From positions 1 to 53,759 of the forward strand of contig CAYNZH010000015.1 in assembly GCA_964401685.1 (NCBI GenBank): a DNA stretch of 53,759 nucleotides. Direction: 5' to 3'. Every line of letters begins with the position of its first letter. The stretch's first letter is position 1. A program made the translations under genes and the position numbers. Below, in pieces: positions 25,390 to 33,893 of the stretch. This DNA is from DASRQK01 sp964401685 (GTDB lineage Bacteria > Bacteroidota > Bacteroidia > Sphingobacteriales > Sphingobacteriaceae). The notes beneath the pieces were generated by a model. That model had not been told where the DNA came from. It searched no databases and worked only from the letters and a program-made list of their open reading frames with translations.

Positions 25390-26248
25390 ACTACTACATA
25401 AATTTCCGTGGAGAAACGTAGTCTACTCCCTGCTTCTGGTTTGCAGTGTGGCAGGGACTGCGCTGTTGATGGGCGCCGTGCAGGTCAAAAGCAATGAGCA
25501 GGCATGTTTAAATGTAAATATCATTATCTATGGTGAAGGTACGTTTGTTAGCCAAAAGGAAATTTCGAGGCAAATTGAGGCAGACTATGGCCCGCTGGTG
25601 GGACGAACACTTAGCACTATTCCCATCCACGATATTGAGTACATGCTCAAGAAAATACCCTATGTCAAACAGGCCACGATACACTGGGATATGAATGGCC
25701 ATCTCAATGTACAAATTGAGCAAAGAGAACCTGTAATCAAGATCGAAAGCTACGGCAACACTGGATTTTATATCGATGAGATGGGCTTGAAGATGCCTCT
25801 CTCGCGTTCCTACGATCCAAAGGTTCCCCATGCGAGCGGTTTTATTCGTGAAAATTATTCGTCGCCATTAGAACCCCTGCAATCTCAGGTCGTCAAAGAT
25901 CTATTTGCCATCGCTCAGTACGCCCGCGAGGAAACAGTTTGGAACGACCACGTTTCCAGAATATTTGTCAACGAAAAGGGGGAAATCGAACTGGTTCCGA
26001 TGGTAGGGCAACAAAAAATTATCCTGGGCAATGCTGATGATTTGTCAGATAAATTCCAGAGATTATTGATTTTTTACAAGGGAATTGTCCCGAAAACAGG
26101 ATTGGACGCATATAAAGTAGTCAATCTAAAGTATTCTGGCCAACTGGTCTGCGAAAGAAATCCACATTTCCATTTGGATTCGCTTAAAACACAGGCGGAA
26201 GTAATGGCCGATCAAACAAGAAATAATAATAGCATTAATATACCATGA
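25382..26248 (+). CDS. ftsQ: Cell-division protein FtsQ
   Basis: A bitopic division protein of about 288 residues: short basic cytoplasmic tail, one transmembrane helix (about residues 12-32), then a POTRA-like domain and beta domain outside the membrane. The stretch IHDIEYMLKKIPYVKQATI with the QIEQREPV strand is characteristic of the family. Two in-frame ATG codons (25376 and 25382) overlap the end of murC; the second is given here, the first would add two residues. The gene overlaps ftsA by 4 bases. Overall identity to other phyla is low, but topology and context make the call firm. Confidence 0.92.
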   Translation: MRKLLHKFPWRNVVYSLLLVCSVAGTALLMGAVQVKSNEQACLNVNIIIYGEGTFVSQKEISRQIEADYGPLVGRTLSTIPIHDIEYMLKKIPYVKQATIHWDMNGHLNVQIEQREPVIKIESYGNTGFYIDEMGLKMPLSRSYDPKVPHASGFIRENYSSPLEPLQSQVVKDLFAIAQYAREETVWNDHVSRIFVNEKGEIELVPMVGQQKIILGNADDLSDKFQRLLIFYKGIVPKTGLDAYKVVNLKYSGQLVCERNPHFHLDSLKTQAEVMADQTRNNNSINIP

Positions 26249-27603
26249 ATATGAAAACACAGACAACTACTGAAATGGACTCATCAATCGTTGTCGGATT
26301 GGACATCGGTACGACAAAAATCTGCGTGACCGTCGGTAGGCGGCGAGGTAAAGGAAAGATTGAGGTTTTGGGCATTGGTAAAGCCGAATCCTCCGGAGTG
26401 AGCCGGGGCGTTGTGGCGAATATTCAAAAGACAGTGAACAGCATTGTCCAAGCCGTAGAAAAGGCGAGTATACAATCCAACGTCGATATCAAAGTCGTAA
26501 ACGTAGGAATTGCGGGTCAACACATCAAGAGTTTGCAACATCGGGGAATACTGACGCGCAAAGACGACAGCGAGATAGCACGCGTGGACATTGAGCAACT
26601 CATAGAGGATATGTACAAGCTCGTGCTGCCTCCGGGCGAGGAAATCATCCACGTACTTCCACAGGAATTTACCATAGATAACGAGCCAGGGATTAAAGAT
26701 CCCATCGGAATGGCAGGACGCCGCATGGAAGCCAACTTTCACATTATCTCTGGGCACGTAAGCGCAGTGAAAAACATCAAGAAATGTCTGGGCCATGCCA
26801 GTCTCGAAGTCCAGGAGCTGATTCTGGAGCCTCTTGCTTCCTCTGAGGCCGTGTTGGATGAGGCAGATAAGGATGCGGGAGTTGTCCTCGTAGACATTGG
26901 CGGAGGTACGACCGACGTCGCCATCTTCCATGAGGGAATCATTCGTCACACCGCGGTCATCCCTCTCGGTGGAAATATCGTCACCGAAGACATCAAACAA
27001 GGCTGTGCAGTTCTGCGCAATCATGCGGAACTCCTAAAAATCCGTTTTGGCTCAGCACTCGCTGAAGAAAACAAGGAAAACGAGGTGATTTCTGTTCCAG
27101 GGCTCAGAGGTCGCGAACCCAAGGAGATTTCGGTCCGCAACCTTGCTTACATCATTCAGGCGCGCATGGAAGAAATTATAGAGCATGTGTACTACGAAAT
27201 CAAATCGTCCGGCTACGAGAACAAGCTCATAGGCGGAATAGTGATCACCGGCGGTGGCGCGCAGCTGAAACACCTCGTGCAGTTGGTCGAATTTATCACA
27301 GGAATTGACTGCCGGATAGGATTTCCAAACGAGCACTTGGCCCGCACAGAGCATTTGCCCAAGAGCACCTTTGATGAGCTTAAAAGCCCACTTTACGCAA
27401 CGGGTATAGGATTATTGATTAAAGGCATTCAGATCGACGAAGAACAACAAGCATTGGAGGAAAGCAAATCCACTTCTCCACTGTCCCTCAAGGAAATCAC
27501 CGAGAAAGGGTACAAGGACAAAGGCCTATTCAAGTGGTTCCGGGACATCATCAAAGATGGCAATGAAGAAATAGACAACGATAGCTATTTGGGCAGAAGA
27601 TAA
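26245..27603 (+). CDS. ftsA: Cell-division protein FtsA
   Basis: A 452-residue actin-like ATPase that tethers FtsZ filaments to the membrane. Phosphate loops VGLDIGTTKI and VLVDIGGGTTDVAIF and the adenosine motif GIVITGGGAQLKHL are visible, with the 1C domain between them. The C-terminal GLFKWFRDIIKDG is an amphipathic segment matching the usual membrane-targeting helix, here followed by a short acidic tail. It is coupled to ftsQ by an ATGA overlap. A 113-base gap with a perfect DnaA-box sequence separates it from ftsZ. Confidence 0.96.
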   Translation: MNMKTQTTTEMDSSIVVGLDIGTTKICVTVGRRRGKGKIEVLGIGKAESSGVSRGVVANIQKTVNSIVQAVEKASIQSNVDIKVVNVGIAGQHIKSLQHRGILTRKDDSEIARVDIEQLIEDMYKLVLPPGEEIIHVLPQEFTIDNEPGIKDPIGMAGRRMEANFHIISGHVSAVKNIKKCLGHASLEVQELILEPLASSEAVLDEADKDAGVVLVDIGGGTTDVAIFHEGIIRHTAVIPLGGNIVTEDIKQGCAVLRNHAELLKIRFGSALAEENKENEVISVPGLRGREPKEISVRNLAYIIQARMEEIIEHVYYEIKSSGYENKLIGGIVITGGGAQLKHLVQLVEFITGIDCRIGFPNEHLARTEHLPKSTFDELKSPLYATGIGLLIKGIQIDEEQQALEESKSTSPLSLKEITEKGYKDKGLFKWFRDIIKDGNEEIDNDSYLGRR

Positions 27604-27622
27604 GGCACGAGCAAGCGATAAT

Positions 27623-27631
27623 TTATCCACA
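27623..27631 (+). promoter_or_regulatory. Consensus DnaA box in the ftsA-ftsZ intergenic region
   Basis: TTATCCACA is an exact match to the DnaA-box consensus, followed 10 bases later by a one-mismatch copy TTTTCCACA (27642-27650) in the same orientation. Both lie 86-94 bases or less upstream of ftsZ. DnaA control of ftsZ is inferred from position. The imperfect copy is weak evidence, because TTTTCCACA also occurs inside nearby coding sequence. Confidence 0.5.
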
Positions 27632-27716
27632 AGCTTTGATTTTTTCCACAATCAGTGCCAATAGAGAAATTAAATGCTGAAAAAGCACTATTATTACAGT
27701 AAAGAAGATCAAGAGT

Positions 27717-29432
27717 ATGTCATTTAAGTTCGAAATGTTAAAGGAGCAGTCCTCAATCATCAAGGTGATTGGCGTAGGAGGCGGAGGCGGAAACGCAGTC
27801 AACCACATGTATAACCAGGGAATCAGCGGGGTGGACTTCATTGTTTGCAACACAGATGCTCAAGCCCTTGAGACGAGTCCGATCCCGAATAAAGTGCAGT
27901 TGGGTGCCAGTCTGACCGAAGGAATGGGCGCGGGAGCTGATCCCTCAGTGGGCGAAAACTCTGCCATTGAGAGTATAGAAGATATCAAGAGAATGTTAGG
28001 GTCCAATACCAAAATGCTGTTCATTACGGCAGGTATGGGTGGTGGAACAGGTACAGGAGCAAGTCCGGTTTTGGCGAAAGCCGCAAAGGAACTCGGCATA
28101 CTGACTGTTGCGATCATTACGACACCATTCGCATTTGAAGGTAAGCGCAGGAGAATGCAGGCAGACGAAGGACTCGCCGAACTGAGAAAATACGTAGATT
28201 CATATCTGGTTATCTCCAACGATCGTCTGCGCGATATTTTTGGAAACCTAACCATGACCGCGGCCTTCGCAAAGGCTGATGATATTTTAACCACAGCAGC
28301 CAAGGGGATAGCCGAGATCATCACCATTCCCGGTTATGTAAACGTGGATTTCAAAGATGTAAATACGGTGATGAGCAATAGCGGTGTTGCCATCATGGGC
28401 AATGCAGTTACTGAAGGCGAACACCGTGCACAGGAAGCGGTTGAAGGCGCACTTGCCTCGCCACTACTCAAAGATAACGAGATAGAGGGAGCACGCTACA
28501 TTTTGTTGAATATCACATCAGGTACCAGGGAAGTCACCATGGATGAAGTATCCATTATTACTGATTTTATCCAGGACAAAGCCGGTCTGTCCGCAGATCT
28601 GATCTGGGGAAATTGCTTTGATGAGTCCCTGGGTGAAAAACTCTCAGTCACCATCATTGCCACGGGCTTCCAGACTTCTGAAGAAAGGATCAAAGAACAG
28701 GAGAACAAAAAGATAGAGATCCCACTGATCGAAGAGAAAGAGTCCATACCATTGATACGACCGGTCAATCAGTTCATAAAGAGCGACAGAGACCAGAACA
28801 CAGCGCCAGCAAAACAAGAAAGCTCCGACATCAGCTCAGCCGACGAAATCGAATTCAAGCAAGTTGATCTATTCAGTCTTCCGTCCCAGACACGTGACAC
28901 GCAGGCTGATGCGGATCGTGAGCCCATTTTCAAAAACGAGACTCCGGCTGAGGATGCCATTATCCGCTTCGAGCTAGAAAGCAATGATGAAAAGGAAGAA
29001 GAAGTTGAAAATGATGGCTACGAACTCAAGACCAGTCCCTCTATATTTCATTTCGAAGTACCGAATCAGCTGAACGAATTTAGCCAAGATTCAAACGCTC
29101 AGGAAGACCAAAGACCCAGGCAAGTAGAATTCCAACAAGAACCTCCTGCGGCTCAGCAAAGCGAAGAGCATAAGACACCCGAGTATTTCGAGAGTCAGTT
29201 GAGCAAGACCAAGGAAAGGATTATGAGGTTAAAAGAGCTAAGTATGAAATTGAGAACCAGCAATGGACTGCAGGAGCTAGAGACCGAGCCTGCCTACAAG
29301 CGCAAGCAGATGTCTTTGGACAATGTCCCGCATTCTTCTGAATCTCAGGTTTCCCGCTTCACTTTATCCGTAGATGATGGAAATACACAAATAAAACCGA
29401 ATAACTCGTTTCTACATGACAATGTTGATTAA
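27717..29432 (+). CDS. ftsZ: Cell-division protein FtsZ
   Basis: A 571-residue tubulin-like GTPase that forms the division ring. The GTP-binding core (about residues 10-325) has VGGGGGNAVN and the tubulin signature GGGTGTG (108-114), and the T7-loop region NVDFKDVNTVM. A charged, Gln- and Glu-rich linker of about 200 residues follows, then a predicted helix (SQLSKTKERIMRLKELSMKL) and the terminal NSFLHDNVD peptide, which I recall as conserved in Bacteroidota FtsZ. It is much longer than the roughly 380-residue E. coli protein because of the linker. It stands slightly apart from ftsA and may have its own promoter. Confidence 0.97.
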   Translation: MSFKFEMLKEQSSIIKVIGVGGGGGNAVNHMYNQGISGVDFIVCNTDAQALETSPIPNKVQLGASLTEGMGAGADPSVGENSAIESIEDIKRMLGSNTKMLFITAGMGGGTGTGASPVLAKAAKELGILTVAIITTPFAFEGKRRRMQADEGLAELRKYVDSYLVISNDRLRDIFGNLTMTAAFAKADDILTTAAKGIAEIITIPGYVNVDFKDVNTVMSNSGVAIMGNAVTEGEHRAQEAVEGALASPLLKDNEIEGARYILLNITSGTREVTMDEVSIITDFIQDKAGLSADLIWGNCFDESLGEKLSVTIIATGFQTSEERIKEQENKKIEIPLIEEKESIPLIRPVNQFIKSDRDQNTAPAKQESSDISSADEIEFKQVDLFSLPSQTRDTQADADREPIFKNETPAEDAIIRFELESNDEKEEEVENDGYELKTSPSIFHFEVPNQLNEFSQDSNAQEDQRPRQVEFQQEPPAAQQSEEHKTPEYFESQLSKTKERIMRLKELSMKLRTSNGLQELETEPAYKRKQMSLDNVPHSSESQVSRFTLSVDDGNTQIKPNNSFLHDNVD

Positions 29433-29594
29433 ACTCGACTTTAGCACCCAACTTGCTGTAATTCAGTCGGTTGATGGTAATTGTGGAAAAGTTCGATAAA
29501 ATTTAATGCAGAATGAGGCCAGTAAAGTTTTTTTTTTGAAAAAAAGATTCTACATTTAGAGCGCAGAAGATTATTTATTAACTTAATTTAAACT

Positions 29595-29602
29595 AAAAGG
29601 AG
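29595..29602 (+). promoter_or_regulatory. Strong ribosome-binding site of the histone H1-like gene
   Basis: AAAAGGAG lies 9 bases before the ATG at 29612. Clear Shine-Dalgarno sites are uncommon in Bacteroidota and most genes in this window lack one, so this one fixes the start and suggests strong translation. Confidence 0.6.
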
Positions 29603-29611
29603 TCCTTAATT

Positions 29612-29797
29612 ATGGCAAGTATTCAAAAATTCAATGAGCTAAAAAGTTTGATAGAAGGATTGGAGGGTGACGCAGACAAATTTTTCAACAAAGGTAACAG
29701 TGCTGCTGGTACCCGTGTCCGTAAAGGTCTTCAAGAGGTGAAGAACTTATCACAGACTATCAGATTAGAGATTCAGGACGCGAAAAACGCCAAGTAA
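29612..29797 (+). CDS. Histone H1-like small nucleoid protein
   Basis: A 61-residue, helical, lysine-rich protein. The segment FFNKGNSAAGTRVRKGLQEVK closely fits the small Hc1/histone H1-like proteins of Bacteroidota, which are related to the N-terminal part of chlamydial Hc1 and lack its long basic tail. It probably binds DNA in the nucleoid, though function in this phylum is poorly defined. It has an unusually strong Shine-Dalgarno (AAAAGGAG, 29595-29602), suggesting high expression. It is a single-gene unit between ftsZ and a terminator. Confidence 0.85.
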   Translation: MASIQKFNELKSLIEGLEGDADKFFNKGNSAAGTRVRKGLQEVKNLSQTIRLEIQDAKNAK

Positions 29798-29955
29798 GCT
29801 TAGAGCCTCCTATTCTTATTTCAGGGGATTGATTGGAAGGATCTAGTTTGATCTGTAGCTACTGCTTTGAAATTTTCTAACCAAATAGTAAAAGTGGAAA
29901 TACTTGTCCGATAAGTCTCGACTTGAAGTTGTTTGTATCTGAAAGTAAGAAATTG
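29798..29955 (+). other. Non-coding stretch between the histone-like gene and its terminator
   Basis: 158 bases without a supported gene, ending at a clear terminator. It is either a long 3' untranslated region of the histone H1-like message or a small RNA gene; I see no tRNA fold or known RNA family in it. Confidence 0.4.
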
Positions 29956-29980
29956 AGCCCTGGTTATCAGGGCTTTTTTT
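29956..29980 (+). terminator. Rho-independent terminator
   Basis: AGCCCTG, a 5-base loop and CAGGGCT form a perfect 7-bp stem followed by seven T. It ends the transcript of the histone H1-like gene. It also shows that the downstream isomerase starts at 30001, since the longer frame from 29923 would run through the terminator. Confidence 0.88.
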
Positions 29981-30000
29981 ATCATTTTGCTATTGTAGAA

Positions 30001-31167
30001 ATGGAAATCGAAAACCCATCCTCAATCGACAATCCGGTTTGGGTGATGAGCTCGGCTTTCGCCTCGGTTGGCGTGGAGAAATTGGTCGATATCACCCAGG
30101 ATATTGGTGCTCAGGGAATTGATCTTTGTGTGTTTCGGCACGACGGCAGCAGAACGGATCATGTTGCGACTCATTTAGATTATGATCATTTTGGTTTGGA
30201 CGATGCAAAGCGTTTATTGGATTTATTCAATGAGCGAAATCTCAAGCTGTCCGTAGGCGCATTCGAAAACATGATAGGCGGCGATCCCCGGCAGCGACGC
30301 AAAAACCAGGATCACCTGCTAAAACTGATTCGCATCGCACATCTTCTTGGCGGACAGGAAAATGACGTTGCGGTCGGTACCTTTGTGGGTTACAACCACG
30401 AATTGGGCGCCCAGGAAAACGGTTTTGAGAAGAACCTCATTTCCTACCAGAAAACTTTCGAACCCATCATTCGGTATGCGGAAGACCTTGGTGTGCAAAT
30501 ATTGTATGAAAACTGCCCCATGGAGGGTTGGCGAGGAGCTGCCTATTCCAGTACCTACAACAATCTACCCGGCGTATTGGCTGCGAGAAAACTTATGTAT
30601 GCACTGATTCCTAGTGATGCTCATGGTGAAATCTATGATCCGTCCCATGATATCTGGCAAAATACCGATCCTGTAGAAGTGATTAAAGCTTCAGATATCA
30701 CCAGAATCAAGCGAATCCATGTCAAAACAACCAGGCGTCTTGTCAGTAAAGGTAGTGTGGAATGGGGCGGCATGTACGCCATGCAGCATGTGAATCCAGC
30801 TCTTGCTAAAGCCGCGAACATCGACGTACCGGCGAACGAATGGGACCGACATCATTATGAAGCCATGTTACCGGGTTTCGGAGGAACGGACCACATGGAT
30901 TGGACCAATTTTATCCAGATCCTAAAGGAAAAGCGATTCACCGGCCCTTTTGAAATTGAAAACGAGGCCGTCAATTCGAAAGGAACGGGCAACCTGGCGG
31001 CCATCATCCAAGGATTTAAGGCTGCAACTGGTTTTCTTTCGCCACTTCTGTGGAGCCTGGATCCGGAAAAAGGTTACGCGTACTCAGCTGCCCAAGGCCA
31101 TACACCTAAAGTCATGAAAAGTGCCAACAGGGACATCCCCATCCAAGACTATAACTCAATATCCTGA
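30001..31167 (+). CDS. Sugar phosphate isomerase/epimerase, TIM-barrel
   Basis: A 388-residue protein of the xylose-isomerase-like TIM-barrel superfamily (IolE/IolI and related isomerases and epimerases). Likely divalent-metal ligands are Glu in ILYENCPMEGW, Asp/His in IYDPSHD, His in RIHVKTTRR and Glu in GPFEIENE. Substrate is not predictable; sugars, inositols and keto-sugars are all known for the family. The ATG at 30001 lies 20 bases after a terminator; a longer open frame from 29923 is not used. Its 3' end overlaps the convergent response-regulator gene by 19 bases. No transporter or kinase lies nearby to suggest a pathway. Confidence 0.88.
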   Translation: MEIENPSSIDNPVWVMSSAFASVGVEKLVDITQDIGAQGIDLCVFRHDGSRTDHVATHLDYDHFGLDDAKRLLDLFNERNLKLSVGAFENMIGGDPRQRRKNQDHLLKLIRIAHLLGGQENDVAVGTFVGYNHELGAQENGFEKNLISYQKTFEPIIRYAEDLGVQILYENCPMEGWRGAAYSSTYNNLPGVLAARKLMYALIPSDAHGEIYDPSHDIWQNTDPVEVIKASDITRIKRIHVKTTRRLVSKGSVEWGGMYAMQHVNPALAKAANIDVPANEWDRHHYEAMLPGFGGTDHMDWTNFIQILKEKRFTGPFEIENEAVNSKGTGNLAAIIQGFKAATGFLSPLLWSLDPEKGYAYSAAQGHTPKVMKSANRDIPIQDYNSIS

Positions 31168-31793
31168 AGGTGAAACAACTGGATCAGTTCGGGGAGGTTT
31201 TCCACGTTGAGCTTCTCAAACAAGCGTGTTTTATAGGTGCTGACCGTAGAGCTTTTTAGATTCAATTCCTTTGAAATTTCTGCGATAGACTTCCCTTTGA
31301 TCAGGTGCTGAGCCACATCCAGTTCCCGATTGGATAGGCTGCCGATCGGATTTTCCTCTTGAGAATTGGATTTTTCCCTGAGAAGTGCCTGATAATAAAG
31401 TTCAGAGACCTTGGGCGTCATAAATTTACGACCCCTGGTGACCTGTTTTACAGCGTCGATCAGATCAGCTTTTGGCATGTTTTTATGCACATAGCCGTGA
31501 ACCCCAGCTTCCAGGTAACGCAAGGCATAGATTGACTCCTCATAGGAAGAAAAAACCAGGATTTTCAACGCTGGCTGAACCTCGTAAATCTTTTCCACCA
31601 TCTGAACATTGTTGCCTCCGGGCATATTGATATCCAGCACAAGGAGATCATAAGGCTCCGCATTCAAGAGCTCCATCATCTGCGAAAAGTCACCGGCCTG
31701 ATCGATCACCACATCAGGAAGCGCCTCCTTAACTGCTATCGAAGTTCCCAACCTTACGATGCTATGATCATCCGTCAACAGCACTTTAACCAT
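31149..31793 (-). CDS. NarL/LuxR-family response regulator
   Basis: A 214-residue two-domain regulator. The receiver domain (residues 1-120) has the acidic pair DD8-9, the phospho-acceptor Asp54 (LVLDINMPGG) and the conserved Lys in GYVHKNMPKADL. The C-terminal LuxR-type helix-turn-helix (about 150-212, SNRELDVAQHLIKGKSIAEISKEL) should bind DNA after phosphorylation. No histidine kinase gene is adjacent, so it is an orphan here. Target genes are unknown. Confidence 0.94.
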   Translation of the reverse strand: MVKVLLTDDHSIVRLGTSIAVKEALPDVVIDQAGDFSQMMELLNAEPYDLLVLDINMPGGNNVQMVEKIYEVQPALKILVFSSYEESIYALRYLEAGVHGYVHKNMPKADLIDAVKQVTRGRKFMTPKVSELYYQALLREKSNSQEENPIGSLSNRELDVAQHLIKGKSIAEISKELNLKSSTVSTYKTRLFEKLNVENLPELIQLFHLQDIEL

Positions 31794-31875
31794 ATATATA
31801 AATTAACGATATTTTGAATAAAAGTACTATTTTTTTGTATATTTATCACATTATATTCACTCAAACTGTGTTTTT

Positions 31876-32292
31876 ATGGGTTTTATCAAAGAATTTAAAG
31901 AATTCGCCGTTCGTGGCAATGTCATCGACATGGCTGTGGGTGTGGTTATCGGAGGTGCCTTCGGCCGGATTGTCACTTCCCTTGTCGACGACGTCATTAT
32001 GCCGCCCATCGGGTACCTGACCGGAGGCGTTGATTTTGGCGAACTCAAATATGTGTTTGTGGAGGCTAACGAAGCAGCCGGAATCGACGAAGTGTCGTTG
32101 TCTTATGGGAATTTTATCAATGCTATCATTCAGTTTTTGATTATTGCGTTTTGCATTTTCCTGGCCATCAAAGGGATAAATTCTCTGAAGAGAAAAGAAG
32201 AGGAGCCGGAGCAACCAGCAGCACCTCCGAAGCCTTCCAATGAGGAAGTCCTCCTGAGCGAAATTCGCGATCTACTTAGAAATAAAGCTTGA
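31876..32292 (+). CDS. mscL: Large-conductance mechanosensitive channel
   Basis: A 138-residue MscL, which opens under membrane tension to release solutes on hypo-osmotic shock. The N-terminal amphipathic helix (MGFIKEFKEFAVRGNVIDMAVGVVIGGAFG), the first pore helix, the VDDVIMPPIGYLTGG loop, the second helix (FLIIAFCIFLAIKGIN) and the charged cytoplasmic helix LLSEIRDLLRNKA are all present. It forms a homopentamer in the inner membrane. It converges with the ChaN-like gene, 7 bases apart. Confidence 0.97.
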   Translation: MGFIKEFKEFAVRGNVIDMAVGVVIGGAFGRIVTSLVDDVIMPPIGYLTGGVDFGELKYVFVEANEAAGIDEVSLSYGNFINAIIQFLIIAFCIFLAIKGINSLKRKEEEPEQPAAPPKPSNEEVLLSEIRDLLRNKA

Positions 32293-32299
32293 GCAATAC

Positions 32300-33193
32300 T
32301 CAATAGCTACGCGGCAGTTCCGCATTGGTTACAATGATAAAATCCCCGAGGTCACTGTGTTTTTCCCAGTCGATGTCGGGGAAACTTTCATCTGAAAAAC
32401 TGGAAATCACCGCTATACGAACTGAAGGATTCATATTCCTCAGCTGAGCCACTGTACCCAGATGCTCGTCTGTGTGAAACCGCCCGTTCAAATGCAGAAC
32501 TTTGAAAGCTGGTCTCTCCACTAAATTTTTATGGATGAAATGGGCCATGGTTGCATCCCAAAGGTTTTGACTTTGGTAAATGTAGGAATTGACCATGTTT
32601 GCATGACCTCCGAGCAAGGCCGCAAACTTGTCGTAATATCGCCCCTGCAGGGTATCGACAGGCAGGGGAGCAAGTAGATTCTTCGCCTCCGGGCTGAGAT
32701 GCTCCAAGGCCTCCAGTCCCTCTCTGGTGACCAGATTCGTGTAGCGACTGGGCGCGTTCGCAGCGATCACCCTCAGACCTTCCTCTTTTGCGTATTCCAC
32801 AAGCGGTCTGTAGTCTCTATAATTGTTCCACAAGGTGGCGTCCCGCGATAAATTCCTCTCCGTGATATGCCCCAGCAGGTATTCATCCAAGACCAACTGA
32901 TCCTTGGAAGTGAACATTTCCAGAGAAAGCGCTACTTCACCGTAGGTTTTATGCAAGTTTTTGAGGGTCTCAAACTGCAGAACATGCGCAACGGAATCAT
33001 TGTGTTCTTCACCAAAGAAAATGACTTGCGCATCAGACAGGCGGGAGGTCAACTCGGTCAGGCTTATTTCCTTTTTTTCGTGGGCGTCAAAAATCTTGTA
33101 GTCCTGAGGGCTAGCTTCCTGGGCATGGCTAATGCTGAGGCAGAACGAATTGGCTAGAAACAGAACTGCCAGGGACAATTGGAATTTATTCAT
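32300..33193 (-). CDS. ChaN/TIKI-superfamily exported protein
   Basis: A 297-residue protein with a signal peptide (MNKFQLSLAVLFLANSFCLSISHAQ). The two conserved blocks of the haem-binding uptake/ChaN family are visible: FFGEEHNDSVAHVLQ near residue 60 and HLNGRFHTDEHLGT near residue 250. ChaN-like proteins are periplasmic or lipid-anchored; some bind haem and the superfamily includes TIKI-type proteases, so either iron uptake or proteolysis is possible. No lipobox is present. The ATG at 33193 begins the signal peptide. Confidence 0.85.
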   Translation of the reverse strand: MNKFQLSLAVLFLANSFCLSISHAQEASPQDYKIFDAHEKKEISLTELTSRLSDAQVIFFGEEHNDSVAHVLQFETLKNLHKTYGEVALSLEMFTSKDQLVLDEYLLGHITERNLSRDATLWNNYRDYRPLVEYAKEEGLRVIAANAPSRYTNLVTREGLEALEHLSPEAKNLLAPLPVDTLQGRYYDKFAALLGGHANMVNSYIYQSQNLWDATMAHFIHKNLVERPAFKVLHLNGRFHTDEHLGTVAQLRNMNPSVRIAVISSFSDESFPDIDWEKHSDLGDFIIVTNAELPRSY

Positions 33194-33225
33194 AGGGCCA
33201 AGGTAATAAAATATTTTCTCAAATT

Positions 33226-33256
33226 TTTGAAAATTGAATATATTGGCGTACATTTG
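33226..33256 (+). promoter_or_regulatory. Bacteroidota promoter for rpmH-rnpA-yidD
   Basis: TTTG at 33226-33229, a spacer of exactly 19 bases and TACATTTG at 33249-33256 make the best consensus promoter in the window. The predicted leader before the rpmH ATG (33315) is about 50 bases. Confidence 0.75.
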
Positions 33257-33314
33257 CACTCCTGTTTGTGCAGGTAAAATTGTATATAAAATATTTTAGA
33301 TAAGATAGAGCGTC

Positions 33315-33473
33315 ATGAAAAGAACATTTCAGCCTTCGAAGCGTAAAAGAAAAAACAAGCATGGGTTTAGGGAGCGCATGAGTACTGCCAACGGAAGGCG
33401 TGTATTGGCTGCACGTAGAGCGAAGGGTAGAAGACGCCTTTCCGTATCTGATGAGCCACGCCATAAAGCATAA
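33315..33473 (+). CDS. rpmH: 50S ribosomal protein L34
   Basis: A 52-residue very basic protein starting MKRTFQPSKRKRKNKHGF, the L34 signature, with RMSTANGRRVLAARRAKGR. It is a small 50S subunit protein. It forms the classical rpmH-rnpA-yidD series, with rnpA 39 bases downstream, and has a consensus promoter. Confidence 0.97.
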   Translation: MKRTFQPSKRKRKNKHGFRERMSTANGRRVLAARRAKGRRRLSVSDEPRHKA

Positions 33474-33512
33474 ATCGCTTGTGTTGGTGGGTTTTTTTAA
33501 AATTCACTCAGC

Positions 33513-33893
33513 ATGCTAAAGAATACATTATCGAAGGAAGAACGTTTGTGCAGTAAAAGATCTATAGATGGTCTTTTTGCCAAAGGTTCTTCTTTCGTGT
33601 TATATCCCTTCCGATTTGTGGTGCTTCAAAGCCATGACGAGCAACCCGCAAAAATATTATTTTCTGTATCCAAAAGGAAATTCCGCAAAGCGGTGGACCG
33701 CAATTTGATCAAGCGAAGGATGCGTGAGGCATACCGGTTGAACAAGAATGCTGTACTGCTTCCCGCCCTTAAAGAAGGTGACCTCTCCTTGCATATTGCG
33801 ATTCAATATCTTGGAAAAACTGCCGAACCCTTTGAGCTGATGAGCTCCAGGATGGGTGCATCACTTAAGAAAATCGCTGATGCCGGTGTTTAG
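33513..33893 (+). CDS. rnpA: Ribonuclease P protein component
   Basis: A 126-residue basic protein that assists the RNase P RNA in removing tRNA 5' leaders. The start (LSKEERLCSKRSIDGLFAKG) and the RNR-like motif FSVSKRKFRKAVDRNLIKRRMREAYR are diagnostic. It follows rpmH and overlaps yidD by 14 bases. Confidence 0.96.
   Translation: MLKNTLSKEERLCSKRSIDGLFAKGSSFVLYPFRFVVLQSHDEQPAKILFSVSKRKFRKAVDRNLIKRRMREAYRLNKNAVLLPALKEGDLSLHIAIQYLGKTAEPFELMSSRMGASLKKIADAGV

Noticed and set aside
24007..26248. Missing ddl (D-Ala-D-Ala ligase) gene between murC and ftsQ as a deletion
   Set aside because: murC and ftsQ overlap directly, as is usual in Bacteroidota, where ddl lies elsewhere.
26284..27024. 246-codon open frame antisense to ftsA
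   Set aside because: It is the shadow of ftsA, with no recognisable domain and no independent promoter or ribosome-binding site.
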